Positions 50,050-57,969 of a DNA stretch of 64,000 nucleotides are shown in pieces. Where the stretch lies: assembly GCA_937900135.1 (NCBI GenBank), contig CALCDJ010000056.1, forward strand, positions 62,001-126,000, read 5' to 3'. The translations under genes were made by a program, and so were the position numbers. The stretch is from an uncultured Blautia sp. GTDB taxonomy: Bacteria; Bacillota; Clostridia; Lachnospirales; Lachnospiraceae. The notes under the pieces were generated by a model. It had not been told where the DNA came from. It searched no databases and saw nothing but the letters and a program-made list of their open reading frames with translations. The stretch's first letter is position 1. Every line of letters starts with the position of its first letter.

Positions 50050-51216
50050 TCATGAAAGCGCCTGAAGCGCCGCCTGCAACTGGTTGTCTTCCTCATGACT
50101 GATCTCGCTCTGATTTAACAAACTATGATCCAATTTTACCTCCACATCTGGTGTGATTCCTTTTTCGTGAATGGTATGTCCCTTGGGCGTGTAATATCTG
50201 GATATGGTCAGCTTTACTGCGCTTCCATCAGACAAAGGCTGAATGGATTGAACCACACCTTTTCCATAAGTGGTGGTTCCCACGATCACACCCACTTCAT
50301 GATCCTGTACGGCTCCTGCAAAAATTTCAGAAGCGCTGGCGCTGCTTTCATTCACCAGAACCGCCAGCGGAATCTCCAGGGTATGTTTCCCATCTGCTTT
50401 TTCTTCCTGACGATTTCCATATTTATCCTCCGTATACACAATCAGCCCCTCTGGAAGGATTTCATTGAGAATGTCACATGCGGATGTGAGCAGTCCCCCT
50501 GGATTTCCCCGGAGATCAATGACCAGCTGCTCCATCCCTTTTTCCTCCAGTTCTAAAAACGCTCTCTTATACTGCTCATAGGTTACGCCCTTAAATTCTG
50601 TAATACGGATATAACCTGTTTTTTTGTCCTCCATCATTTCATGAAATACACTGGGAAGTTCCACATCCTCAATGGGAACAGTGAGCTTTATGGTATCCTT
50701 GACTCCCTCCCGGTGTATAGAAAGAGCTACTTGTTCTTTCTTGCTCTCCTTAATCATAGACGCCACCTCTGCGGTTTCCATTTCTGTCACATCGGTTCCA
50801 TCCACTTCGCTGATAATATCTCCTGCCTTTAATCCGGCTTTATCTCCAGGCCCGCCTTCATAGCATTCTACAACCAGGACACCGCCTTCTGCGTTTTTCT
50901 GCATTACAATTCCAATTCCCACATAAGACCCCTGGGTTGCCGTATTCTCCTCCTCATATTCCTCCGGGGTATAATATCGGGAATAAGGGTCACCCAATCC
51001 ATACAGTAAGCCGGTATACAAGCCTTCCGCCAGTTTTTCCTCATCCTTTTCTTCCAGATAATATCGATCAATCATACCCTCCAGGTATTCCAGCTTCTTT
51101 ACATGGCTTCTGTCTGACAGAACAGAGTCCTGGTGTATCAGTCTGGCTCCTGCTGTAAACACCAGAACCGCTGCAATTCCGGTACATACCCCTTTTATAA
51201 ATTCTCTGTTTTTCAT
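50050..51216 (-). CDS. S41 family C-terminal processing protease (CtpB type)
   Basis: A 388-aa secreted or membrane-anchored serine protease. ATG 51214-51216 follows AAAGGA by 7 bases. One N-terminal helix ('FIKGVCTGIAAVLVFTAGARL') anchors it. A PDZ domain runs about 95-180 ('YVGIGIVMQKNAEGGVLVVECYEGGPGDKAGLKAGDIISEVDG'). The catalytic Ser lies in 'VNESSASASEIFAGAVQD' and the Lys in 'TTTYGKGVVQSI'. Coming after ftsE-ftsX suggests a role in cell-wall hydrolase control or sporulation signalling. Confidence 0.92.
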   Translation of the reverse strand: MKNREFIKGVCTGIAAVLVFTAGARLIHQDSVLSDRSHVKKLEYLEGMIDRYYLEEKDEEKLAEGLYTGLLYGLGDPYSRYYTPEEYEEENTATQGSYVGIGIVMQKNAEGGVLVVECYEGGPGDKAGLKAGDIISEVDGTDVTEMETAEVASMIKESKKEQVALSIHREGVKDTIKLTVPIEDVELPSVFHEMMEDKKTGYIRITEFKGVTYEQYKRAFLELEEKGMEQLVIDLRGNPGGLLTSACDILNEILPEGLIVYTEDKYGNRQEEKADGKHTLEIPLAVLVNESSASASEIFAGAVQDHEVGVIVGTTTYGKGVVQSIQPLSDGSAVKLTISRYYTPKGHTIHEKGITPDVEVKLDHSLLNQSEISHEEDNQLQAALQALS

Positions 51217-51247
51217 TCTGCTGTCCTTTCCGGTAAAAAATATGGAA

Positions 51248-51274
51248 AAGGCCGCCGAACTTTCCGGCAGCCTT
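51248..51274 (-). terminator. Hairpin between ftsX and the S41 protease gene
   Basis: Arms AAGGCCGCCG (51248-51257) and CGGCAGCCTT (51265-51274) form a 10-bp stem with one wobble pair. The U tract is poor, so partial termination or mRNA protection is more likely than a full stop. Confidence 0.5.
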
Positions 51275-51315
51275 CTCTTTTGTCGTTGCGTCTCCTGCCA
51301 AAGGCAGCCCACAGA

Positions 51316-52221
51316 TCATACTTTCAAATGTTTCCTTGTGGTTAAAATGCTTCCAAGAAAACCAATTCCCATTCCCAATGCCACACTGATGGGAAGAAGA
51401 GTCTGATAAATCTGACCCACAGGGATAAAATCCACAGCTCCATTTAATACATTAAACTTCTCCATCACATAACGAATGGTACTGCTGTATCCGAAATACA
51501 GACCAGTCAGAGGAATCGCTGCTCCGATCACACCAAGAACCATTCCCTCCAGAACAAAGGGTGTCCGAACAAAATGATCGGTAGCTCCAATGTATTTCAT
51601 GATTCCGATTTCTTCTTTTCGTACAGAAATACCCACAGAAATGGTATTGCTGATCAGGAATATGGAGATCACCAAAAGTACAATGATAATGGCAATGGAG
51701 GTATAGGAAACAAGGCGGTTTACAGAACCCAGCATCTTTGCTGCCTGTTCTGACTGATTTACCTCTCTCACAGAATCCAATCCTTCGATATAAGCCACCA
51801 GTTCGCTCTGTTTCTCAATATCTTTCATATATACCTGATAGTTTGCGGAATTTACCAGAGGATTGTCATCCCGAAATCCTTCTGCTGCCTCAGAACTGCC
51901 AAAATACTCTTCTCTGTACTTTTCCCAGGCTTCATCTGCAGATTCAAATACAACCTTAGCCACTTCCGGACGCTGACGAATAAGATCTCCGATCACATCA
52001 ATCTGCTCCTGAGACGTTCCTTTTTCAAAAAATACCGTTACCGGAACTTCCTGTTCCAATTTCTTCGTAATAGCATTCACATTATTTACGATGGAATAAA
52101 AAATTCCAAACAGAAAAATGCAGGCTGCCATTGTCAGAATGGAAGCAATGGAAAACATCCAGTTTCTCTTTATATTTTTGATACCCTGTTTCAGGGTATA
52201 CCATATGGTACTAGGCCTCAT
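51316..52221 (-). CDS. ftsX: Cell division protein FtsX
   Basis: A 301-aa permease-like protein with four helices and one large external loop (about 55-165). It starts 'MRPSTIWYTLKQGIKNIKRNWMFSIASILTMAACIFLFG', shows 'SIFLISNTISVGISVRKEEIGIMKYIGATDHFVRTPFVLEGMVLGVIGAAIP', the ABC3-type core. With FtsE it activates peptidoglycan hydrolases such as PcsB/CwlO across the membrane. ATG 52219-52221 follows GGGAGG by 5 bases and overlaps the ftsE stop by 11 bases. Confidence 0.93.
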   Translation of the reverse strand: MRPSTIWYTLKQGIKNIKRNWMFSIASILTMAACIFLFGIFYSIVNNVNAITKKLEQEVPVTVFFEKGTSQEQIDVIGDLIRQRPEVAKVVFESADEAWEKYREEYFGSSEAAEGFRDDNPLVNSANYQVYMKDIEKQSELVAYIEGLDSVREVNQSEQAAKMLGSVNRLVSYTSIAIIIVLLVISIFLISNTISVGISVRKEEIGIMKYIGATDHFVRTPFVLEGMVLGVIGAAIPLTGLYFGYSSTIRYVMEKFNVLNGAVDFIPVGQIYQTLLPISVALGMGIGFLGSILTTRKHLKV

Positions 52222-52894
52222 GATATCCTCCCTCTTTCTCATCGCTGACGATCACACCGTCATGCATGGTCACCACTCGTTTTTTCATGGCATTTACAAT
52301 CTCCCGGTTATGTGTTACCACAAGAACTGTGGTTCCTCTCTGGTTGATCTGCTCCAGAAGCGCCATAATTTCCTCGGAGGTCTTGGGGTCCAGGTTTCCT
52401 GTAGGCTCATCCGCCAGAAGAATATCCGGCCGGTTTACCAGGGCTCTCGCCAGTGCAACCCGCTGCTGCTCTCCACCGGAAAGCTCATCGGGGAAAGATC
52501 TGTATTTATCTGCCAGTCCCACCTCCTGAAGAATTTCCGGTACACGTTTCCGGATCACTCGGGTGGGACGCCCGATCACCCGCTGGGCAAACGCAACATT
52601 TTCATATACGTTTCTGTCTTTTAAAAGGCGGAAATCCTGAAATACTACGCCAAGCTTTCTGCGGTATTTTGCCACTCGTCTGTGTTTCATTCCCTCCAGA
52701 CGCTCTCCACTCACGGTAATCTTACCGGAGGTGGAATCCAGTTCTTTCATCAAAAGTTTTATCAGGGTAGACTTTCCAGAACCGCTGCTTCCCACAACGA
52801 ATACAAACTCTCCCTTATCCACATGCAGATTTGCATGACTTACCGCCGGAAGTCCCGGTCCATAAGACTTGGTCACATCAACCAGATCGATCAT
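52211..52894 (-). CDS. ftsE: Cell division ATP-binding protein FtsE
   Basis: A 227-aa ABC ATPase. It has Walker A 'VVGSSGSGKSTLIKLL' (about residues 34-44), signature 'LSGGEQQRVALARAL', Walker B 'DILLADEPTGNLDPKTSEE' and the H-loop 'VTHNREIVNAM'. It drives FtsX. I chose ATG 52892-52894, five bases after GAGGAGG, over an upstream in-frame ATG. It is the first gene of ftsE-ftsX-S41 protease. Confidence 0.94.
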   Translation of the reverse strand: MIDLVDVTKSYGPGLPAVSHANLHVDKGEFVFVVGSSGSGKSTLIKLLMKELDSTSGKITVSGERLEGMKHRRVAKYRRKLGVVFQDFRLLKDRNVYENVAFAQRVIGRPTRVIRKRVPEILQEVGLADKYRSFPDELSGGEQQRVALARALVNRPDILLADEPTGNLDPKTSEEIMALLEQINQRGTTVLVVTHNREIVNAMKKRVVTMHDGVIVSDEKEGGYHEA

Positions 52895-53023
52895 AATTTC
52901 CTCCTCATATCTCATATGTTTCACAACAGTAAAACTTCTGACGCATACAGGAATGGGGTTTCTCAGGATTCACATTCCCTCTGTTCTCTGCGCCAGAAGT
53001 ATCTTTAACATTTTTGTAACATT

Positions 53024-53052
53024 ATTGTAATGTACGTCATTGGAAAATGCAA
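53024..53052 (-). promoter_or_regulatory. Promoter of the ftsEX operon
   Basis: On the minus strand TTGCAT (53047-53052), 17-bp spacer, TACAAT (53024-53029), about 130 bases before ftsE. A second weaker pair (TTTACA, 17 bp, TATGTT) lies about 80 bases further up. Confidence 0.65.
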
Positions 53053-53230
53053 CTGTTTTTGGGAATTTCACACATTTTTCTCAATCCTTACATAACATAT
53101 CACAACCAGAAGCGCTTGTAAATACTGAACCCCCTTCCAATCAGGATTCTCCCCCCCTTTAAAGCCTCCTTTTCCCATTGAATCCAGACTTCCCAAACCT
53201 TTTCTTTCCCGATAACGGAGTATCTTCCCG
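53053..53230. other. Gene-free stretch upstream of the ftsE promoter
   Basis: About 180 bases with a weak second promoter-like pair and poly-C/G runs (CCCCCCC near 53150). No open frame with a ribosome site and no known RNA motif was recognised. Confidence 0.3.
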
Positions 53231-53262
53231 AAAAAAAACGATCTCTGCCAAGGCAGAAATCG
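53231..53262 (-). terminator. Terminator of the PucR-type regulator gene
   Basis: CGATCTCTGCC (53239-53249) and GGCAGAAATCG (53252-53262) form a stem with two mismatches, followed on the minus strand by U8 (53231-53238). It starts 12 bases after the stop. Confidence 0.82.
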
Positions 53263-53274
53263 CTTTTTCTGAAA

Positions 53275-54363
53275 TTAATATTCCAATGTCTCCATATACT
53301 TCATGTACCGCACAACCATCAGTGCAATCTTGAAAGTAATGGCATCCTCAAACACTCTCAGATCCAGTCCTGTGCTCTTCTGGAGCTTATCCAGACGATA
53401 TACCAGTGTATTTCTGTGGATATACAGCTGTCTGGAAGTTTCAGAAACATTCAGGCTGTTCTCAAAGAACTTGTCAATGGTCACCAATGTCTCTTCATCA
53501 AAATCATCTGGAGATTTATTGTCAAAGATTTCCTTGATAAACATCTTGCACAGAGGAATGGGAAGCTGATAAATCAGACGACCGATTCCCAAAGAGCTGT
53601 ACGCAATGACCTCTCTGTCTCCGAAGAAGATCTTGCCTACATCCAACGCCATACGCGCTTCTTTATAGGAACGGGAAACTTCTTTCAGTTCATTGACAAT
53701 GGTACCATATGCGATGTGTGTCTCTCCGTCGCCGCTCATTCCAAGGGTATCCAGAATGCTCTTGGCCAGAACACTCATTTCCTCATACCCTTCTCCATCT
53801 TCCAGTTCCTTGACAATGATAATGCTTCGCTCATCCACCGCTGTGATGAAATCCTTAGTCTTGCCTCCAAACAGCGCCTTCACACTCTCCATGGAACTGT
53901 GATCCTTCTCCTGCTGCATTTCCAGGATCATAACCACACGACGCACATCCGCATCAATGTGAAGTTTCTTGGCACGATTGTAAATGTCCACCAGGAGCAG
54001 ATTGTCCAAAAGAAGGTTTTTAATAAAGCTGTCCTTATCAAAACGCTCCTTGTACGCAATAATCAGATTCTGGATCTGAAATGCTGCAAGTTTGCCCACC
54101 ATATATGTGTCTTCATCGTCTCCGTGAGCCACCAGAACATACTCGAGCTGATAATCGTCGCATACCTTGAAATACTGACATCCCTTCACAAGCTGACTAT
54201 CTGCCTGTGATTCAACAAATGCCTGTATATCGCTCTGCGAAATAGAATAATCTGAAAAGGTAGATGCAAGCACCTTTCCCTCTGTATCAATGATACAAAA
54301 TTCTGTTCGGGATATTTCTTTAAGACCTTCCAGCGTATTCTGAAGTACCTGATTTGATATCAT
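53275..54363 (-). CDS. PucR/CdaR-type transcriptional regulator
   Basis: A 362-aa cytoplasmic regulator. The N-terminal 100 residues look like a sensory PAS/GAF-type domain ('EFCIIDTEGKVLASTFSDYSISQSDIQAFVESQ'), a GGDEF-like CdaR middle part follows ('IIIVKEL…AYGTIVNELKEVSRSYKEARMALDVGKIF'). The C-terminal HTH_30 is 'TIDKFFENSLNVSETSRQLYIHRNTLVYRLDKLQKSTGLDLRVFEDAITFKIALMV'. The targets are unknown. The start is ATG 54361-54363; an upstream TTG three codons earlier sits on the ribosome site. Confidence 0.88.
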   Translation of the reverse strand: MISNQVLQNTLEGLKEISRTEFCIIDTEGKVLASTFSDYSISQSDIQAFVESQADSQLVKGCQYFKVCDDYQLEYVLVAHGDDEDTYMVGKLAAFQIQNLIIAYKERFDKDSFIKNLLLDNLLLVDIYNRAKKLHIDADVRRVVMILEMQQEKDHSSMESVKALFGGKTKDFITAVDERSIIIVKELEDGEGYEEMSVLAKSILDTLGMSGDGETHIAYGTIVNELKEVSRSYKEARMALDVGKIFFGDREVIAYSSLGIGRLIYQLPIPLCKMFIKEIFDNKSPDDFDEETLVTIDKFFENSLNVSETSRQLYIHRNTLVYRLDKLQKSTGLDLRVFEDAITFKIALMVVRYMKYMETLEY

Positions 54364-54550
54364 CTGATTCAATCCCTTCTCATGTGTTTAGTGTAAGTGT
54401 ATTTTATGCTTTTCCCATAAAAGTTTATATACCTAGAGTTATTTTAATACATAATCACCAAAAATGAAAGAGGAAAGGCGAAAAAATTTACAATTTTCTC
54501 GTCGTTTTTTAGTCATTTTTTTCTTTTCTGTTCCCGTAGGCAACTGATTT

Positions 54551-55420
54551 TTATTTTTTTTCAATGAATCCCTCTCCATGTACCTCTCTGGCGTCGGTAA
54601 CAATCACAAAGGCATTGGGGTCAATTTCATCTACCCGTTCCTTTAACAGAACGATTTCTTTTTTGCTTACCACACAGAAGATCATCAGCTTGTCCTGGCG
54701 GGAATACATCCCCTTCGCAGAAATCCCGGTAGCACCTCTTCCCAGTTCCTCCATGATCATTTCTGAAATTTCCTGGGGCTTATCCGTAATAATATAAGCA
54801 GCTTTGGAGAATTTCATACCTTCAATCATTCCATCTGAAACCTTTGTCACCAGGTATACAGCAATAATGGCATAGAGAGCTCTGTGCACCCCAAACACAT
54901 ACATACCAACTAAAACCACAATTCCATCTACAAACTGGAGAATCTGAGAGATGGAATAATGCTTCAGGTATTTCTGGATCAAGGCTGCCGTCATATCCGT
55001 ACCGCCAGTGGTTCCCTGCCCCAGAAAAACCATACCGATTCCTACACCCTGGATCACACCGCCGAAGACCGCAGCCAGCAAAAGATCCTCCCCTGCCAGA
55101 TTCCAGACAGGCTGTATCGCCAGCCACGCAGAGAGAGAGATTTCCCCCACAATCGCTTTTTTCACAAAAGAAAATCCCCGAATCTTAGCGCCGATAAAAA
55201 ACAGAGGAATATTCAGGGCGAAGTTGGTAAACCAAAGAGGAATCCCGCCTTCTATCAGACCTTCCGTCCAGGCCTTTACCAGAATCGCCACGCCGGAAAA
55301 ACCTCCTGTAACCAGTCCGGAAGGATCAAATACGGAATTGATAGACAGCGCCATCAGACCAGTTCCTACAATAATCAGAAGATATTCTATATACCAGGCT
55401 TTTTTTCCACTCCATTTCAT
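54551..55420 (-). CDS. YitT family membrane protein
   Basis: A 289-aa protein with five or six helices (DUF161: 'IVGTGLMALSINSVFDPSGLVTGGFSGVAILV', 'GMVFLGQGTTGGTDMTAALIQKYL') and a C-terminal cytoplasmic DUF2179 domain ('KAAYIITDKPQEISEMIMEELGRGATGISAKGMYSRQDKLMIFCVVSKKEIVLLKERVDEIDPNAFVIVTDAREVHGEGF'). The family is common in Firmicutes and its transport function is not defined. It follows the OPT-PqqD terminator with AAAGGAGAGG before the ATG; no separate promoter was clear. Confidence 0.9.
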   Translation of the reverse strand: MKWSGKKAWYIEYLLIIVGTGLMALSINSVFDPSGLVTGGFSGVAILVKAWTEGLIEGGIPLWFTNFALNIPLFFIGAKIRGFSFVKKAIVGEISLSAWLAIQPVWNLAGEDLLLAAVFGGVIQGVGIGMVFLGQGTTGGTDMTAALIQKYLKHYSISQILQFVDGIVVLVGMYVFGVHRALYAIIAVYLVTKVSDGMIEGMKFSKAAYIITDKPQEISEMIMEELGRGATGISAKGMYSRQDKLMIFCVVSKKEIVLLKERVDEIDPNAFVIVTDAREVHGEGFIEKK

Positions 55421-55452
55421 TTGCTTCTACCTCTCCTTTCTGCGAAAAATGG

Positions 55453-55489
55453 AAAAACGGGTGGCAGCCAAAAGGCTGCTCCCGTTTTT
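55453..55489 (-). terminator. Terminator of the OPT-PqqD operon
   Basis: AAAAACGGGTGGCAGCC and GGCTGCTCCCGTTTTT pair with a 4-base loop and one mismatch (55453-55489), giving U5 at the end on the minus strand, 10 bases after the PqqD-like stop. Confidence 0.85.
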
Positions 55490-55498
55490 ATCTTTCCC

Positions 55499-55870
55499 TT
55501 ATTTTTCGGGCATATTTTTGAAATGAATAAAATGATAGCTTTCCATTATCTGGAAATATTTGATGATCCTTGGATACAAAGGCTCTGCCTTTTCACCAAA
55601 ATGTTCCTTCACCAGAGCTGCAATCTGTTCAACGGTCTTTTCTCCATCGATCAAAGGCCAGATGAATGTTCCGTTATCGTCCAGATGTACTTTCGTATAC
55701 TTAGGCTTATTGAACAGCTTCTGTGCAATGGTGTTAAATAGGCCAGTATTTTCCACTTCAAGGATGGTACGTCCCTTGAGGTCGTCATGCCAGCGCAATG
55801 CATTGGAACGCTCCGGGATCAGATCCAGATAATTGATCTGCAGTTCATTTTTTTTCTTTTTTCTTCTCAT
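55499..55870 (-). CDS. PqqD family protein coupled to the OPT transporter
   Basis: A 123-aa cytoplasmic protein. After a basic start ('MRRKKKKNELQINYLDLIPERS') it shows the PqqD-like core 'NTIAQKLFNKPKYTKVHLDDNGTFIWPLIDGEKTVEQIAALVKEHFGEKAEPLYPRIIKYFQIMESYHFIHF', i.e. beta-strands followed by a winged-helix bundle that in RiPP systems binds peptides. The ATG overlaps the OPT stop by one base (TAATG). No radical SAM enzyme or RiPP precursor is near, so it may be a peptide-binding accessory to the transporter. Confidence 0.75.
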   Translation of the reverse strand: MRRKKKKNELQINYLDLIPERSNALRWHDDLKGRTILEVENTGLFNTIAQKLFNKPKYTKVHLDDNGTFIWPLIDGEKTVEQIAALVKEHFGEKAEPLYPRIIKYFQIMESYHFIHFKNMPEK

Positions 55871-57768
55871 TAGTTTTTCTTCTTTTTCCATAAAGAGAAT
55901 TTCAGCAGGCAAAGGATCATCACAGCCATGAAGATCACACCGCCAATGTTGCCGAAGCCGATTCCCTTAGCACCAAGGTTAAATACATTATTCACACCAA
56001 ATACGGTGAGGATTGCAAGAAGGATACCAACAAGACCTTCTCCGGCGATCATACCTGCACAGTACAGAGTACCGTTGGTAACCTGTTCTTCTTTTGTTTT
56101 TTCATCAACGTTCTTTCTGCGATCCATTAAACCACGAACCACACCACCGATCATGATGGTTGCATTTAAGTAGATCGGAAGGTAAAGACCAATGGCAAAA
56201 GGCATAACCGGAATACGAAGGATCTCCAGTGCAATTGCAAGGAACACACCGATAAATACAAGACCCCATGGAAGATTCCCGCCCATGATACCTTCCACGA
56301 TCATCTTCATCAGACCTGCCTGAGGTGCCGGTACTTCTGCTGTACCATATCCCCATGCTGCGTCCAGAAGATACAGAACACCACCGATTGCAAGACCAGA
56401 TGCCACAACACCGATCAACTCACCAATCTGCTGTTTCTTAGGAGTTGCGCCTAACAGGTAACCAGTCTTTAAGTCCTGAGAAGTATCGCCGGCAATAGCT
56501 GCTACGATACAGATTACAGAACCGATTGCAATGGCTGCTGTCATACCGGTTGCCCCGGTATCACCAGTTGCTTTGATTGCCATCGTTGCAATCAGAAGAG
56601 TGGCAATTGCCATACCGGAAACCGGGTTGTTGGAACTTCCAACCAGACCTACCATACGGGAAGATACCGTTGCAAAGAAGAATCCAAAGATAACGATGAT
56701 CAGTGCGCCAAGGAAGTTTACCGGGATTGCCGGAACAAACCAGATAATAAATACCATTGCCACAATACCAAGGAGAATCATATTCATTGGAAGATCCTGT
56801 GCGGTTCTTTCTGTGCTGGTATTCTTGCTGCCCTTCATGCTCTTCATAGAGTCACGGAAGGTTGTAACGATCAGAGGCAGGGATTTGATCAGAGAAATGA
56901 TACCGCCTGTTGCGATGGCACCTGCTCCAATGTATTTTACATAAGTACTCCAGATGGCAGCTGCTCCGCCCTCTGCATAAAGTTCAGAAATTGCAACTGT
57001 TCCAGGATACATCACTGTATCTGGTCCAAACAGACAGATCAGAGGAATGATTACCATCCATCCAACCAGCGCACCTACGAACATAAAGGATGCGATTCTT
57101 GGTCCTACGATATAGCCCACACCAAGAAGTGCCGGGTATACTTCCATACCAATCTCACCCTTAAAGGATTTAAATGCTGCTGCAACGTCTGCTGGAATCA
57201 CCTTCAATCCATCCACGATGAATTTAAATGCTGCTGCAAGTCCCATACCGGAAAATACCACAGAAGCATTGGCGCCGCCTTCTTCACCAGCAAGAAGTAC
57301 ATCTGCACAGGCAGTTCCTTCCGGATAAAGAAGTGTTGCATGTTCTTTTACAATGAGGGCATTACGAAGGGGTACCATAAACAGTACACCAAGAACACCG
57401 CCACAAAGTGCGATCAAAGTGATCTCAACAAGGCTTGGCTTATCACAAACGCCCTCTTTCGCCCACAGGAATAATGCAGGCATGGTGAAGATGGCACCTG
57501 CTGCCAGAGACTCACCGGCAGAACCGATCGTCTGTACAATGTTACTCTCCAGAATGGAGTTTTTCTTCATGATGACGCGAATTACGCCCATGGAAATTAC
57601 TGCTGCCGGAATGGAAGCAGATACAGTCATACCTACGCGAAGACCAAGATATGCATTGGCTGCGCCGAATACAACCGCAAGAATGATACCCATAATGATG
57701 GATGTCACAGTAAATTCCGGTGTGATCTTTTCTGCCGGAATATACGGTTTGAACTCTTTGTTGTCCAT
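55870..57768 (-). CDS. OPT family oligopeptide/metal-chelate transporter
   Basis: A 632-aa membrane protein with about 14-16 helices. Its start 'PYIPAEKITPEFTVTSIIMGIILAVVFGAANAYLGLRVGMTVSASIPAAVISMGV' and 'GEGLVGILLAIL' near the end are OPT landmarks; 'LYPEGTACADVLLAG' and 'TGYLLGATPKKQQIGELIGVV' are also typical. The family imports small peptides or metal chelates with protons. ATG 57766-57768 is five bases after GGAGAGG; a longer frame upstream has no ribosome site. Confidence 0.92.
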   Translation of the reverse strand: MDNKEFKPYIPAEKITPEFTVTSIIMGIILAVVFGAANAYLGLRVGMTVSASIPAAVISMGVIRVIMKKNSILESNIVQTIGSAGESLAAGAIFTMPALFLWAKEGVCDKPSLVEITLIALCGGVLGVLFMVPLRNALIVKEHATLLYPEGTACADVLLAGEEGGANASVVFSGMGLAAAFKFIVDGLKVIPADVAAAFKSFKGEIGMEVYPALLGVGYIVGPRIASFMFVGALVGWMVIIPLICLFGPDTVMYPGTVAISELYAEGGAAAIWSTYVKYIGAGAIATGGIISLIKSLPLIVTTFRDSMKSMKGSKNTSTERTAQDLPMNMILLGIVAMVFIIWFVPAIPVNFLGALIIVIFGFFFATVSSRMVGLVGSSNNPVSGMAIATLLIATMAIKATGDTGATGMTAAIAIGSVICIVAAIAGDTSQDLKTGYLLGATPKKQQIGELIGVVASGLAIGGVLYLLDAAWGYGTAEVPAPQAGLMKMIVEGIMGGNLPWGLVFIGVFLAIALEILRIPVMPFAIGLYLPIYLNATIMIGGVVRGLMDRRKNVDEKTKEEQVTNGTLYCAGMIAGEGLVGILLAILTVFGVNNVFNLGAKGIGFGNIGGVIFMAVMILCLLKFSLWKKKKN

Positions 57769-57877
57769 TTTTACCTCTCCCTTTAATGATTCTGAAGCTG
57801 GTTGCTTCTTTTTTCTTAGCCAGATAAACCGTAAATTCATTGCAGCTTTATCTGATTAAATTTGTAAACCACCAAAT

Positions 57878-57905
57878 ATTATACCAAATTCAAGTTTTTT
57901 TTCAA
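57878..57905 (-). promoter_or_regulatory. Promoter of the OPT operon
   Basis: On the minus strand TTGAAA (57900-57905), 16-bp spacer, perfect TATAAT (57878-57883), about 110 bases before the OPT start. Confidence 0.72.
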
Positions 57906-57969
57906 GGGATTCTTCCCTTCTATTTTATGTTTTTTTTACACTTTTTTTATTTTTTACCAAAAAGTTTCC

